From contig JAGNBV010000026.1 in assembly GCA_018004645.1 (NCBI GenBank), positions 1 to 32,265 on the forward strand: 32,265 nucleotides of DNA. The letters run 5' to 3'. A program made the position numbers and the translations under genes. Positions 1 through 7,307 of this stretch are shown in pieces. Positions within the stretch are counted from its first letter, which is position 1; each line of letters begins with the position of its first letter. Under the pieces are notes generated by a model, which made no database searches, was not told where the DNA came from, and saw only the letters and a program-made list of their open reading frames with translations. The DNA is from Bacteroidales bacterium (GTDB lineage Bacteria; Bacteroidota; Bacteroidia; Bacteroidales; CAIWKO01).

Positions 1-3000
1 CACAAGTCGAAAAAGAAGAGCTTTCGCTCATTACATGCGCTGAATAATAGCAGTTTGACACAGTTGCGTTTTGCCACATATATCCTACTATACCGCCTGC
101 ATAAGAGGGGCACTCAGAACTATACATATTATAATAACCAGAAGTGCCTATCACAGTAGCTGAAGAATGGCTGTTTGAAATTGCATCTTCAGAAACACCC
201 GCTATGCCACCTACACAAGATTGTCCGGAACCAGCAGTACCATTAACACATAGGCATTGTATCAACCCTGCAGAATTGCAGTTTGACACGGTACCATTTG
301 AATAATTATATCCCACAATCCCACCAGCAAATACACCACCTTCGTCACGTAAATAAATATCCATATAGCTAATACAAACATTATTTATAGATCCGTTAGA
401 GCAACCAAATAAACCCACGTATTTAATATTGGTATTATAATTAAGATTGTTCGCGTATATTTTTAGGCCGGTTATTATTTTACCATTACCGTCAAAGTTC
501 CCTTTGAACTGGTTGGTTGGTGTTCCAATGGGTGTCCAACCCACACCTGTTTGATAACCCGAAAGGTCAATGTTGTTGGCAAGTTTGTAATATACTCCAG
601 CATTGGCGTAAGGGGCAGTACCATTGTTTACCCAAGTTGCCAATTGTGCAAGTTCCGCCGCAGTTGTGATCAGGTAAGGGTTTCCTGCAGTACCTGGCAA
701 TGCAGAGAAAATCGCGGTATACGAAATATCTGCATTTACTGTCACCGTTCTTGGATTAGAAGTATTTCCATCGTTCCATTGGGTAAAGTAATAACCCGTG
801 TGTGGTGTTGCAGATATTATTCCCTGGAAATTGTTGCTACAAGTTGGAAATTGCGCAACAGCAACTGTTCCATACGATACATCATTTGCTAAAACTGTAA
901 TTAACGGAATGTGTTCAAAAACTGCAGTATAAGTAATATTTGAATTTACATTTACCGTTCTTGGATTAGTAGTATTTCCATCGTTCCATTGGTAAAAGCA
1001 ATAACCAGTGTTTGGAGTTGCGGAAAAAACAGCCTGATTGTCGGTACAATTGGGTTGAGTGGTAATTTCAACAAAACCAAATTGATTATCATTACTTTCA
1101 ACTACTAAGATTACGTCAAAAATTGGATTTTCGACAGAAATATTCGAAAAAAGGTTTGTCCAGTCAGTTGAGTTTTGATATAAATATAAATAACCACAAG
1201 TAACAAATACAGGAGTTGCTGCTGGAACATTTGTAAAAGCATTTGTTGCTATTGCCGGTGGGTTTGAAGCATCTGAATAGATTTTTTCCATTCCGGTACA
1301 GCCATAAAATGCGCATGTTGCAACATTCGTAACACTATTTCCAAAAGTTAAGCCTTTCACTGCGGTACCAAACAGATATGATGTCGTATTCAAGTAACCG
1401 CTTGAAAGATTTGGCGTAATATTTCTTCCATAATAAACTGTATCTATCGGACAATTATAAAAACTTCCATAATTATATTGTACTGAATTATAAGTGTAAT
1501 TAACACATATGCTTAAATCCGTACCTGCATCTAAAACAGTTAGATTATGTAATGAAGTACAACTTTGAAAAGCTTTTAGTCCAATTGTAGTTACAGAGCT
1601 TGGTACTATTAACTCAGGAATACTTGAACATCCATAAAAAGCAGAATTATTAATTGTTGTAACAGCGCTTGGTAATGAAAGTGGCGTTAATTGGGTACAG
1701 CCATAAAATGCGCATGTTGCAACATTTGTAACGCTATTCCCAAAAGTTAAGCCTTTCACTGCTGTGCCAAACAGATATGATGTCGTATTCAAGTTACCGC
1801 TTGAAAGATTTGGTGTAATATTTCTTCCATAATAAACTGTATCTATCGGACAATTATAAAAACTTCCATAATAATTTGGCGTTGTGCCAGACATTGTATT
1901 TACATATATGCTTAAACTTGAACTCCCATCTGAAATAGTAAGCTTATGTAAAGAGCTACAGCCCTGAAAAGCACTCGATCCTATTGATGTAACAGCACCC
2001 GGTATTATTAACTCAGGAATACTTGAACATCCATAAAAAGCAGAATTATTAATTGTTGTAACAGCGCTTGGTAATGAAAGTGGCGTTAATTGGGTACATC
2101 CATAAAATGCGCATGTTGCAACATTTGTAACGCTATTCCCAAAAGTCAAGCCTTTCACGACTGTGCCAAACAATACAGAAATTGATGTCAATGATCCTGT
2201 TGAATATGTTGGTGTAATATTCCTTCCATAGTAAACTGTATCTATTGGACAATTATAAAAACTTCCATAATAATATGGCGTTGTGCCAGACATTGTATTT
2301 ACATATATGCTTAAACTTGAACTCCCATCTGAAATAGTAAGCTTATGTAAAGAGCTACAGCCTTGAAAAGCACTTTGTCCGATTGTTGTAACAGAACCCG
2401 GTATTATTAACTCAGGGATGCTTGAACATCCGTAAAAAGCATAATCGTAAATTGTTGTTACAGCACTTGGTAGTATTAATTCAGGGATACCTGTACATCC
2501 GTAAAAAGCATAATAGTTAATAGTTGTAATTGCGTTTGGCAATGAAAGTGGCGTTAATTGAGTACAACCATAAAATGCATATCGTGCTACATTTGTAACG
2601 CTATTCCCAAAAGTTAAGCTCTTTACGGCAGTACCAAACATTGCTGATGTTGATGTATATGATCCCCCTGAAATACTTGGTGCTATATTTCTTCCATAAT
2701 AAACAGTATCTATCGGGCAATTACGGAAACTTCCATCTGTATAGGTGCTTGTATTAACATATATGTTTAAACTTGAACTTCCATCTGAAATAGTAAGCTT
2801 ATGTAAAGAGCTACAGTTCTGAAAAGCACTCGATCCTATTGATGTAACAGCACCCGGTATTATTAACTCAGGGATACTTGAACATCCGTAAAAAGCACAA
2901 TAGTCAATAGTTGTAACAGCGTTTGGTAATGAAAGTGGTGTTAATTGCGTACAATCATAAAATGCATATGGTGCAACATTTATAACGCTATTCCCAAATG

Positions 3001-5116
3001 TTAAGCCTTTCACGGCTGTGCCAAACAAAGCAGAAATTGATGTCAATGATCCTGTTGAATATGTTGGTGTAATATTCCTTCCATAGTAAACTGTATCTAT
3101 GGGGCAATTATAAAAACTCCCATAATAATATGGCGTTGAGCCAGACATTGTATTTACATATATGCTTAAATTTGAACTTGCACTGGAAATACTCAGCTTA
3201 TGTAAAGAGCTACAGCCTTGAAAAGCACTTTGTCCGATTGTTGTAACAGAACCCGGTATTATTAACTCAGGGATGCTTGAACATCCGTAAAAAGCATAAT
3301 AGTTAATAGTTGTAATTGCGTTTGGCAATGAAAGTGGCGTTAATAGAGTGCAACCATAAAATGCATATCGTGCAACATTTGTTACACTATTCCCAAAAGT
3401 TAAGCTATTTACCGCAGTGCCAAACAATGCAGAAATTGATGTCAATGATCCTATTGAATATGTTGGTGTAATATTCCTTCCATAGTAAATTGTATCTATT
3501 GGACAATTATAAAAACTTCCATAATAATTTGGCGTTGTGCCAGACATTGTATTTACATATATGCTTAAACTTGAACTCCCATCTGAAATAGTAAGCTTAT
3601 GTATAGAGCTGCAACCTTGGAAAGCACATGCTCCAATTGCTGTTACCGAACCAGTTATCGTTAATTCAGGAATACTTGAACATCCATAAAAAGCATAATT
3701 ACTAATTGTTGTAACAGCACTTGGTAATGAAAGTGGCGTTAATTGTGTACAACCATAAAATGCGTATTGTGCAACATTTGTAACGCTATTCCCAAACGTT
3801 AAGCCTTTCACGTCTGTGCCAAACAATGCAGAAATTGATGTCAATGATCCCGTTGAATATGTTGGTGTAATATTCCTTCCATAGTAAACTGTATCTATTG
3901 GACAATTATAAAAACTTCCATAATAATATGGCGTTGAGCCAGACATTGTATTTACATATATGCTTAAATTTGAACTCCCATCTGAAATAGTAAGCTTATT
4001 TATAGAGCTGCAACCTTGGAAAGCACATGCTCCAATTGCTGTTACCGAACCAGGTATCGTTAATTCAGGAATACCTGTACATCCGTAAAAAGCATAATCA
4101 TTGATGGTTGTAAAAGCGTTTGGAAATGAAAGTGGCATTAATTGCGTACAACCATAAAATGCGCATGTTGCAACATTTGTAACGCTATTCCCAAAAGTTA
4201 AGCTCTTTACGGCAGTACCAAACAAAGTAGAAACTGATGTATATGAGCCTGTTGAACTACTATGTGTAATATTTCTTCCAAAATAAATTGTATCTATGGG
4301 ACAATTATAAAAACTTCCGTATGTGGTGGTACTTTTATTAACATACATGGATAAACTTGAGCTTGCATCTGAAAAGGTAAGTTTATGCAAAGAGTTACAG
4401 CCTTGGAAAGCACATGCTCCAATTGCTGTTACCGAACCAGGTATCGTTAATTCTGGGATACCTGTACAACCGTAAAAAGCATAATCGTTAATAGCTGTAA
4501 AAGCGTTTGGAAATGAAAGTGTCATTAATGGCGTACAACCATAAAATGCATATCGTGCAACATTTGTAACGCTATTCCCAAAAGTTAAGCTATTTACGGC
4601 AGCACCAAACAATGCTGATGTTGATGTAAATGATCCTCCGGAACTACTTGGTGTAATATTTCTTCCACAATAAACAGTATCTATCGGGCAATTAAGGAAA
4701 CTTCCATTTGTGTATGTGCTTGTATTAACATATATACTTAAACTTGAACTCCCATCTGAAATAGTAAGCTTATGTAAAGAGCTGCAACCTTGGAAAGCAC
4801 TTATTCCAATTGCTGTTACTGAACCAGGTATCGTTAACTCAAGAATATTTGTACATCCATAAAAAGCATAATTACCAACAGAAGTAACCGAACTGCCAAT
4901 TTGTACACTTGTAATTTGCAACAAATAAGAATTCCAGGGCGGGTTGCTCGTAGTAGAATAATTTGTCATACTACCACTGCCGTCAATGGTCAACTTCCCG
5001 TCGTCAGTTAAAACCCAGGTTAAACTTGTTCCACAAGTTCCCTGATCAATAATATTTTGAGCAGTTGCAAAAAGTGCAGAAGAAAGAAAAACTGTAATGA
5101 GTAATAATTTTTTCAT
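1..5116 (-). CDS. Giant BspA-like LRR surface protein with InlB-B-like and GLUG repeats, 3' end outside window
   Basis: Reading leftwards from the ATG at 5116, the frame stays open to the window edge (1,705 codons visible, no stop), so the C-terminus is missing. Domain order: a signal peptide beginning MKKLLLITVF and ending near ATAQ; a short domain with GTCGTSLTWVL and DDGKLTIDGSG; a long BspA/TpLRR (LRR_5) region with repeats such as SVTNVATCAFYGC and IPELIIPGAVTSIG; a closing segment with SNPPAIATNAF and VTCGYLYLYQ; two 70-residue InlB-B/Flg_new-like repeats sharing QWNDGNT and NPRTV; then GLUG motifs (GGIVGY, GGIAGV, GGIVGY). I checked the frame at nine repeat anchors and both QWNDGN motifs; all agree. 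These families are typical of adhesins and host- or glycan-binding surface proteins. The binding partner is unknown, and any T9SS sorting domain would lie outside the window. The gene is visibly more AT-rich than the metabolic genes downstream. Confidence 0.93.
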   Translation of the reverse strand, partial: MKKLLLITVFLSSALFATAQNIIDQGTCGTSLTWVLTDDGKLTIDGSGSMTNYSTTSNPPWNSYLLQITSVQIGSSVTSVGNYAFYGCTNILELTIPGSVTAIGISAFQGCSSLHKLTISDGSSSLSIYVNTSTYTNGSFLNCPIDTVYCGRNITPSSSGGSFTSTSALFGAAVNSLTFGNSVTNVARYAFYGCTPLMTLSFPNAFTAINDYAFYGCTGIPELTIPGSVTAIGACAFQGCNSLHKLTFSDASSSLSMYVNKSTTTYGSFYNCPIDTIYFGRNITHSSSTGSYTSVSTLFGTAVKSLTFGNSVTNVATCAFYGCTQLMPLSFPNAFTTINDYAFYGCTGIPELTIPGSVTAIGACAFQGCSSINKLTISDGSSNLSIYVNTMSGSTPYYYGSFYNCPIDTVYYGRNITPTYSTGSLTSISALFGTDVKGLTFGNSVTNVAQYAFYGCTQLTPLSLPSAVTTISNYAFYGCSSIPELTITGSVTAIGACAFQGCSSIHKLTISDGSSSLSIYVNTMSGTTPNYYGSFYNCPIDTIYYGRNITPTYSIGSLTSISALFGTAVNSLTFGNSVTNVARYAFYGCTLLTPLSLPNAITTINYYAFYGCSSIPELIIPGSVTTIGQSAFQGCSSLHKLSISSASSNLSIYVNTMSGSTPYYYGSFYNCPIDTVYYGRNITPTYSTGSLTSISALFGTAVKGLTFGNSVINVAPYAFYDCTQLTPLSLPNAVTTIDYCAFYGCSSIPELIIPGAVTSIGSSAFQNCSSLHKLTISDGSSSLNIYVNTSTYTDGSFRNCPIDTVYYGRNIAPSISGGSYTSTSAMFGTAVKSLTFGNSVTNVARYAFYGCTQLTPLSLPNAITTINYYAFYGCTGIPELILPSAVTTIYDYAFYGCSSIPELIIPGSVTTIGQSAFQGCSSLHKLTISDGSSSLSIYVNTMSGTTPYYYGSFYNCPIDTVYYGRNITPTYSTGSLTSISVLFGTVVKGLTFGNSVTNVATCAFYGCTQLTPLSLPSAVTTINNSAFYGCSSIPELIIPGAVTSIGSSAFQGCSSLHKLTISDGSSSLSIYVNTMSGTTPNYYGSFYNCPIDTVYYGRNITPNLSSGNLNTTSYLFGTAVKGLTFGNSVTNVATCAFYGCTQLTPLSLPSAVTTINNSAFYGCSSIPELIVPSSVTTIGLKAFQSCTSLHNLTVLDAGTDLSICVNYTYNSVQYNYGSFYNCPIDTVYYGRNITPNLSSGYLNTTSYLFGTAVKGLTFGNSVTNVATCAFYGCTGMEKIYSDASNPPAIATNAFTNVPAATPVFVTCGYLYLYQNSTDWTNLFSNISVENPIFDVILVVESNDNQFGFVEITTQPNCTDNQAVFSATPNTGYCFYQWNDGNTTNPRTVNVNSNITYTAVFEHIPLITVLANDVSYGTVAVAQFPTCSNNFQGIISATPHTGYYFTQWNDGNTSNPRTVTVNADISYTAIFSALPGTAGNPYLITTAAELAQLATWVNNGTAPYANAGVYYKLANNIDLSGYQTGVGWTPIGTPTNQFKGNFDGNGKIITGLKIYANNLNYNTNIKYVGLFGCSNGSINNVCISYMDIYLRDEGGVFAGGIVGYNYSNGTVSNCNSAGLIQCLCVNGTAGSGQSCVGGIAGVSEDAISNSHSSATVIGTSGYYNMYSSECPSYAGGIVGYMWQNATVSNCYYSAHVMSESSSFSTC
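38..326 (-). repeat. GLUG motif repeats at the visible C-terminal end
   Basis: Three GG-I-x-G segments (GGIVGYN, GGIAGVS, GGIVGYM), each followed by a variable stretch and V/ISN-C/S, match the GLUG motif (PF07581) pattern seen in bacterial adhesins and proteases. A preceding segment with FKGNFDGNGKIITGL and YVGLFG is the usual lead-in. The array probably continues beyond position 1. Confidence 0.75.
716..1085 (-). repeat. Two InlB-B/Flg_new-like repeats in the surface protein
   Basis: Two copies spaced 210 nt (70 codons) apart share a core FSATP/ISATP..TGY....QWNDGNT..NPRTV.VN..I.YTA.F. The TGG codons of QWND start at 988 and 778 on the minus strand, both in the frame of the LRR protein. Repeats of this type form small beta-grasp modules in bacterial surface proteins and often act as spacers. 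Confidence 0.8.
1290..4925 (-). repeat. Nine-copy higher-order tandem repeat (mostly 399 bp) inside the LRR gene
   Basis: The codons for YGRNITP-type motifs recur with the GGA codon starting at 4666, 4279, 3880, 3481, 3082, 2695, 2227, 1828 and 1429. Spacings are 387, 399, 399, 399, 387, 468, 399 and 399 nt, all multiples of three. One 399-nt unit translates as five LRR-like segments of 23, 23, 35, 29 and 23 residues. The 387-nt units have a 31-residue version of the 35-residue segment. The 468-nt unit carries one extra 23-residue LRR (about 2400-2530). Stretches between copies are nearly identical at the DNA level, for example the segment encoding SDGSSSLSIYVNT. Recent duplication or gene conversion within the gene is the likely origin. 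Confidence 0.93.
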
Positions 5117-5159
5117 TAATTAATTGATTTTTTCTTACTCATTTGGCTTTTCAGTTACG

Positions 5160-5230
5160 CCCCCCGAACAAACCTTTCGGGGCAGGCCGTTTTTTTTTCG
5201 CCTCAGCGAAGTGGTTTCTAACCTCCACTT
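5160..5230 (-). promoter_or_regulatory. Cluster of three hairpins just upstream of the LRR gene start
   Basis: CCCCGAA / TTCGGGG (5162-5168 with 5176-5182, 7-nt loop) can be extended by GCC/GGC across a 2-nt bulge on the minus strand. TTCGC / GCGAA encloses a 4-nt loop (5197-5210). AAGTGG / CCACTT (5209-5214 with 5225-5230) shares two bases with the previous hairpin, so the two compete slightly. A run of nine A (minus strand) separates the first two. In the mRNA they would sit 45-115 nt before the start codon. They match no riboswitch class I recognise. Confidence 0.45.
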
Positions 5231-5473
5231 TTGAATGTCTATTTTCAAAAAACTTTTAAGAACTGGCAAATTATTTCTTTTTCAGTTCTCTTTTTTGTCC
5301 GATGTTTCGATTACGCTTACCCATAACTTTATTCTTGTCGCATTGAATTATTTCTACTTCAAACCTCTCTTTTCAGCAATTTGATTCGTGTTTTATACTA
5401 CACATTAACTGCATCTTGCGGATTTAATACGAATATTTATAATAGTAATTATGGATGTTTTTGCCATACAATG

Positions 5474-5504
5474 CAAAATTAAACATTTTAATATCGAATA
5501 CAAT
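5474..5504 (-). promoter_or_regulatory. Candidate Bacteroidota-type promoter for the LRR gene
   Basis: On the minus strand TAATTTTG (5481-5474) matches the -7 consensus TAnnTTTG. ATTG (5504-5501) lies 19 nt upstream, one mismatch from the -33 TTTG box. Transcription would start near 5467 and give an untranslated leader of about 350 nt. Assignment rests on motif matching only. Confidence 0.45.
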
Positions 5505-5813
5505 TAATTTATAAATATTTTATTACAGGTTTTCTCAAGAAGGCTTTGCGCATGTACTTATTGGGAAAGAGCCATCTCTCCCACAGGCACATAACTTCCC
5601 TGTGCATGGTAATATTGATTAATACAAAGTATTCAATAGCGGAATTTGCCTATGGGTGCTGGGGACAGAAGCTGGGTGATTTAATACTGAGTGGATGAAT
5701 GCGCACAAGAAGGAGCTTTTGCCAGTCATCCGCACATTGGTGTCCGGTATGCAGGCTTATAAACAAGAAATTTCAATCCGCCTTACCGCACTGATTGATG
5801 GTTCTTTTTGGTT

Positions 5814-6395
5814 TTATTTGGCTCCAAAATCCTTTTTGATCGTAATATATCCCGGATATTGCAAAGCATAGTTTCCGACCATGACAGTAGGCTTGGCTTT
5901 TAGGGAGATACGCGTGGGGCGGTTGCCGGCATCCACCAGGTTAAGACCAAAATTGATAATATTTTTCCCCGCCTGCCCTGAAAGCAGTTTCACCAGGTCG
6001 GTATTTACCTGTATCGGGAAAGTGCCTGTGCCGTTGTTTGGTGCTATCTCCACCCTTTTGGCTGTGGTGCCAGTGGCTATCTGGGTATCGTCAATTAACG
6101 CAATCCAGTCGAGTTTATTCAGCGCTGCTTTTTCTTTGTTGGGGTTGCGGGCTTCCACGTTCAGCGTAAAGTGCAGCGGTAAGGAGCCGGAAGCCACATT
6201 GGCCAGCAAAGCAGCGCCATCAACCAGCTTCAGGTCGCTGAAAGATTTTAGTTTCTGAACATTGACGCCGCCCAGCGTGATGTTTTCGGCTGTAGACAAG
6301 CGAAAATCGCAGGTCAGCAGATTGGTCAACTGATTTATCTGAGCACAGGATACCAGGAATAGAACTGCCAAAAAGAACACTACTTTTGTTTTCAT
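5814..6395 (-). CDS. Putative LEA14-like (LEA type 2) lipoprotein
   Basis: About 193 residues from the ATG at 6395. An in-frame ATG at 6437 exists, but starting at 6395 puts MKTKVVFF directly before a hydrophobic stretch and a lipobox, FLVSC, so I prefer it. The protein would be lipidated at that Cys and held in the envelope. The remainder is a beta-rich domain containing LPLHFTLNVEARNPNKEKAALNKLDW and IALIDDTQIATG, features of the LEA14/WHy fold (desiccation- and stress-associated in plants, of unknown role in Bacteroidota lipoproteins). It is the last gene of the leftward run from hutI, 116 bp after the preceding gene, so it may have its own promoter. The family call is by pattern only. Confidence 0.75.
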   Translation of the reverse strand: MKTKVVFFLAVLFLVSCAQINQLTNLLTCDFRLSTAENITLGGVNVQKLKSFSDLKLVDGAALLANVASGSLPLHFTLNVEARNPNKEKAALNKLDWIALIDDTQIATGTTAKRVEIAPNNGTGTFPIQVNTDLVKLLSGQAGKNIINFGLNLVDAGNRPTRISLKAKPTVMVGNYALQYPGYITIKKDFGAK

Positions 6396-6511
6396 AGCTT
6401 TGAATTTTTTTACAATATGTTTTTGTTTCGGTATCAAATCACTGTTAAGGTAAAATATACAAAACAGCTTTGTATTCTATTTCAAAAACCACGCCGGAAT
6501 ACACCTCCCAG

Positions 6512-6832
6512 CTATCCCGATTTGTTTTTCCAAAATATTCCACGAAAAACTGAAACAATCCTTTCTGTCAATAGTCCGTAAATCATACAATTGACTAAAA
6601 GTCCACCCCAAAAAACCAGCGGTCCGCCAAGCGAAAGACTTGTCAAAACCAGGGTATGAGTCGGAAAGCGAAGAATATAAAAAAGCCCAACAAAAAAACT
6701 CATAAAAGTGTCATCTGCGCTTAAAGTTCCTTCATCTTCGGCCAATGCAGCAAATGATGAGGGGATTAACAGCACACATAATATGATAGTCGTAAGAAGA
6801 AAAACGCTCCAGTTAAAATTTTTCAATTTCAT
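6512..6832 (-). CDS. Small membrane protein of unknown function
   Basis: About 106 residues from the ATG at 6832 (MKLKNFNWSVF); another in-frame ATG at 6853 would add seven residues including a basic segment. An N-terminal hydrophobic segment ending SSFAALAE resembles a cleavable signal peptide. An acidic linker (EDEGTLSADDTF) and two further hydrophobic segments follow (about residues 44-60 and 66-92), before a basic tail. I recognise no family. It lies 42 bp downstream of the next gene in the same leftward run, so co-transcription is possible. Confidence 0.6.
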   Translation of the reverse strand: MKLKNFNWSVFLLTTIILCVLLIPSSFAALAEDEGTLSADDTFMSFFVGLFYILRFPTHTLVLTSLSLGGPLVFWGGLLVNCMIYGLLTERIVSVFRGIFWKNKSG

Positions 6833-6874
6833 AAAATGGCGTTTTACATCCAAAGATATTATGTGCTGTTCCGC

Positions 6875-7297
6875 TTATACCTTTATATTATCCAGGCCGT
6901 TCTCTTCAAATTCCTTGATATACTTTTTGGTGTAGGGCTCCAATAGTTCCACTTTTTCTTCCAGAGACTTATTTTCCAAATCTTCGCCAAGCACTTTTTC
7001 GGCATCCCTTTCGGCAAGCCCGAATATCAGGGTATCCCAAAAACACTCGTCATCATAATCGTTGATGAGGTCAATAACTTCTTCATCCATTTGCAACGAA
7101 GGCACAAAGAGGTTTTGTTCTTTGTTGAATTCCACCAGCCCTTTCAGACCGGCTTCTTCAGCTTTTGAAAAAACTGTTTGAACCATATCGTTCAGTACAA
7201 TATTTTCGGTTTCATCAATCACCCAGTCGCCCACATATACAAGTTTAAGAAGTTCTTTGTATTGTTCAGGTGATAATTCAAGACTAACTTTTTTCAT
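6875..7297 (-). CDS. Acidic cytoplasmic protein of unknown function
   Basis: 140 residues, strongly acidic, with no signal peptide or membrane segment. Its N-terminus (MKKVSLELSPEQYKELLKLV, then YVGDWVIDETE) is helical. The C-terminal part (LEEKVELLEPYTKKYIKEFEENG) is also predicted helical. It reads like a conserved hypothetical protein, but I cannot assign a family. Only 10 bp separate it from the end of ftcD upstream, so it is very probably co-transcribed with ftcD. Confidence 0.75.
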   Translation of the reverse strand: MKKVSLELSPEQYKELLKLVYVGDWVIDETENIVLNDMVQTVFSKAEEAGLKGLVEFNKEQNLFVPSLQMDEEVIDLINDYDDECFWDTLIFGLAERDAEKVLGEDLENKSLEEKVELLEPYTKKYIKEFEENGLDNIKV

Positions 7298-7307
7298 GGT
7301 ATTTTAT

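Larger units (their letters stand above)
5117..5813. other. Gene-free stretch: hairpin-rich leader of the LRR gene plus unexplained sequence
   Basis: About 5117-5467 appears to be the 5' leader of the LRR gene. It holds four hairpins (5162-5182, 5197-5210, 5209-5230, 5259-5289) downstream of a promoter-like element at 5474-5504. A 17-codon basic mini-ORF (MGKRNRNIGQKRELKKK) lies at 5324-5271 on the minus strand, without further support. About 5521-5813 is less AT-rich and gives only short broken frames on the plus strand (for example ATG at 5551, stop near 5695). I recognise nothing there; it could be a decayed gene. Confidence 0.6.

Noticed and set aside
551-892. Plus-strand frame of 113 codons
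   Set aside because: It lies opposite the InlB-B-like and pre-GLUG part of the surface protein, whose minus-strand frame has clear family motifs. The plus-strand product is Cys/Arg-rich with no recognisable domain.
1290-4925. Regular repeats resembling a CRISPR or satellite array
   Set aside because: The period is about 399 nt, all spacings are multiples of three, and the minus-strand frame encodes LRR segments throughout. It is a coding repeat.
5162-5198. Plus-strand intrinsic terminator (hairpin followed by nine T)
   Set aside because: The hairpin and T-run look terminator-like on the plus strand, but no plus-strand gene lies upstream; the only gene to the left is antisense. The hairpin is better read as part of the minus-strand leader, and the T-run is 7 nt away from the stem.
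5271-5324. Minus-strand mini-ORF of 17 codons (MGKRNRNIGQKRELKKK)
   Set aside because: Too short to call as a gene without conservation or a ribosome-binding signal. It is mentioned only as part of the leader observation.
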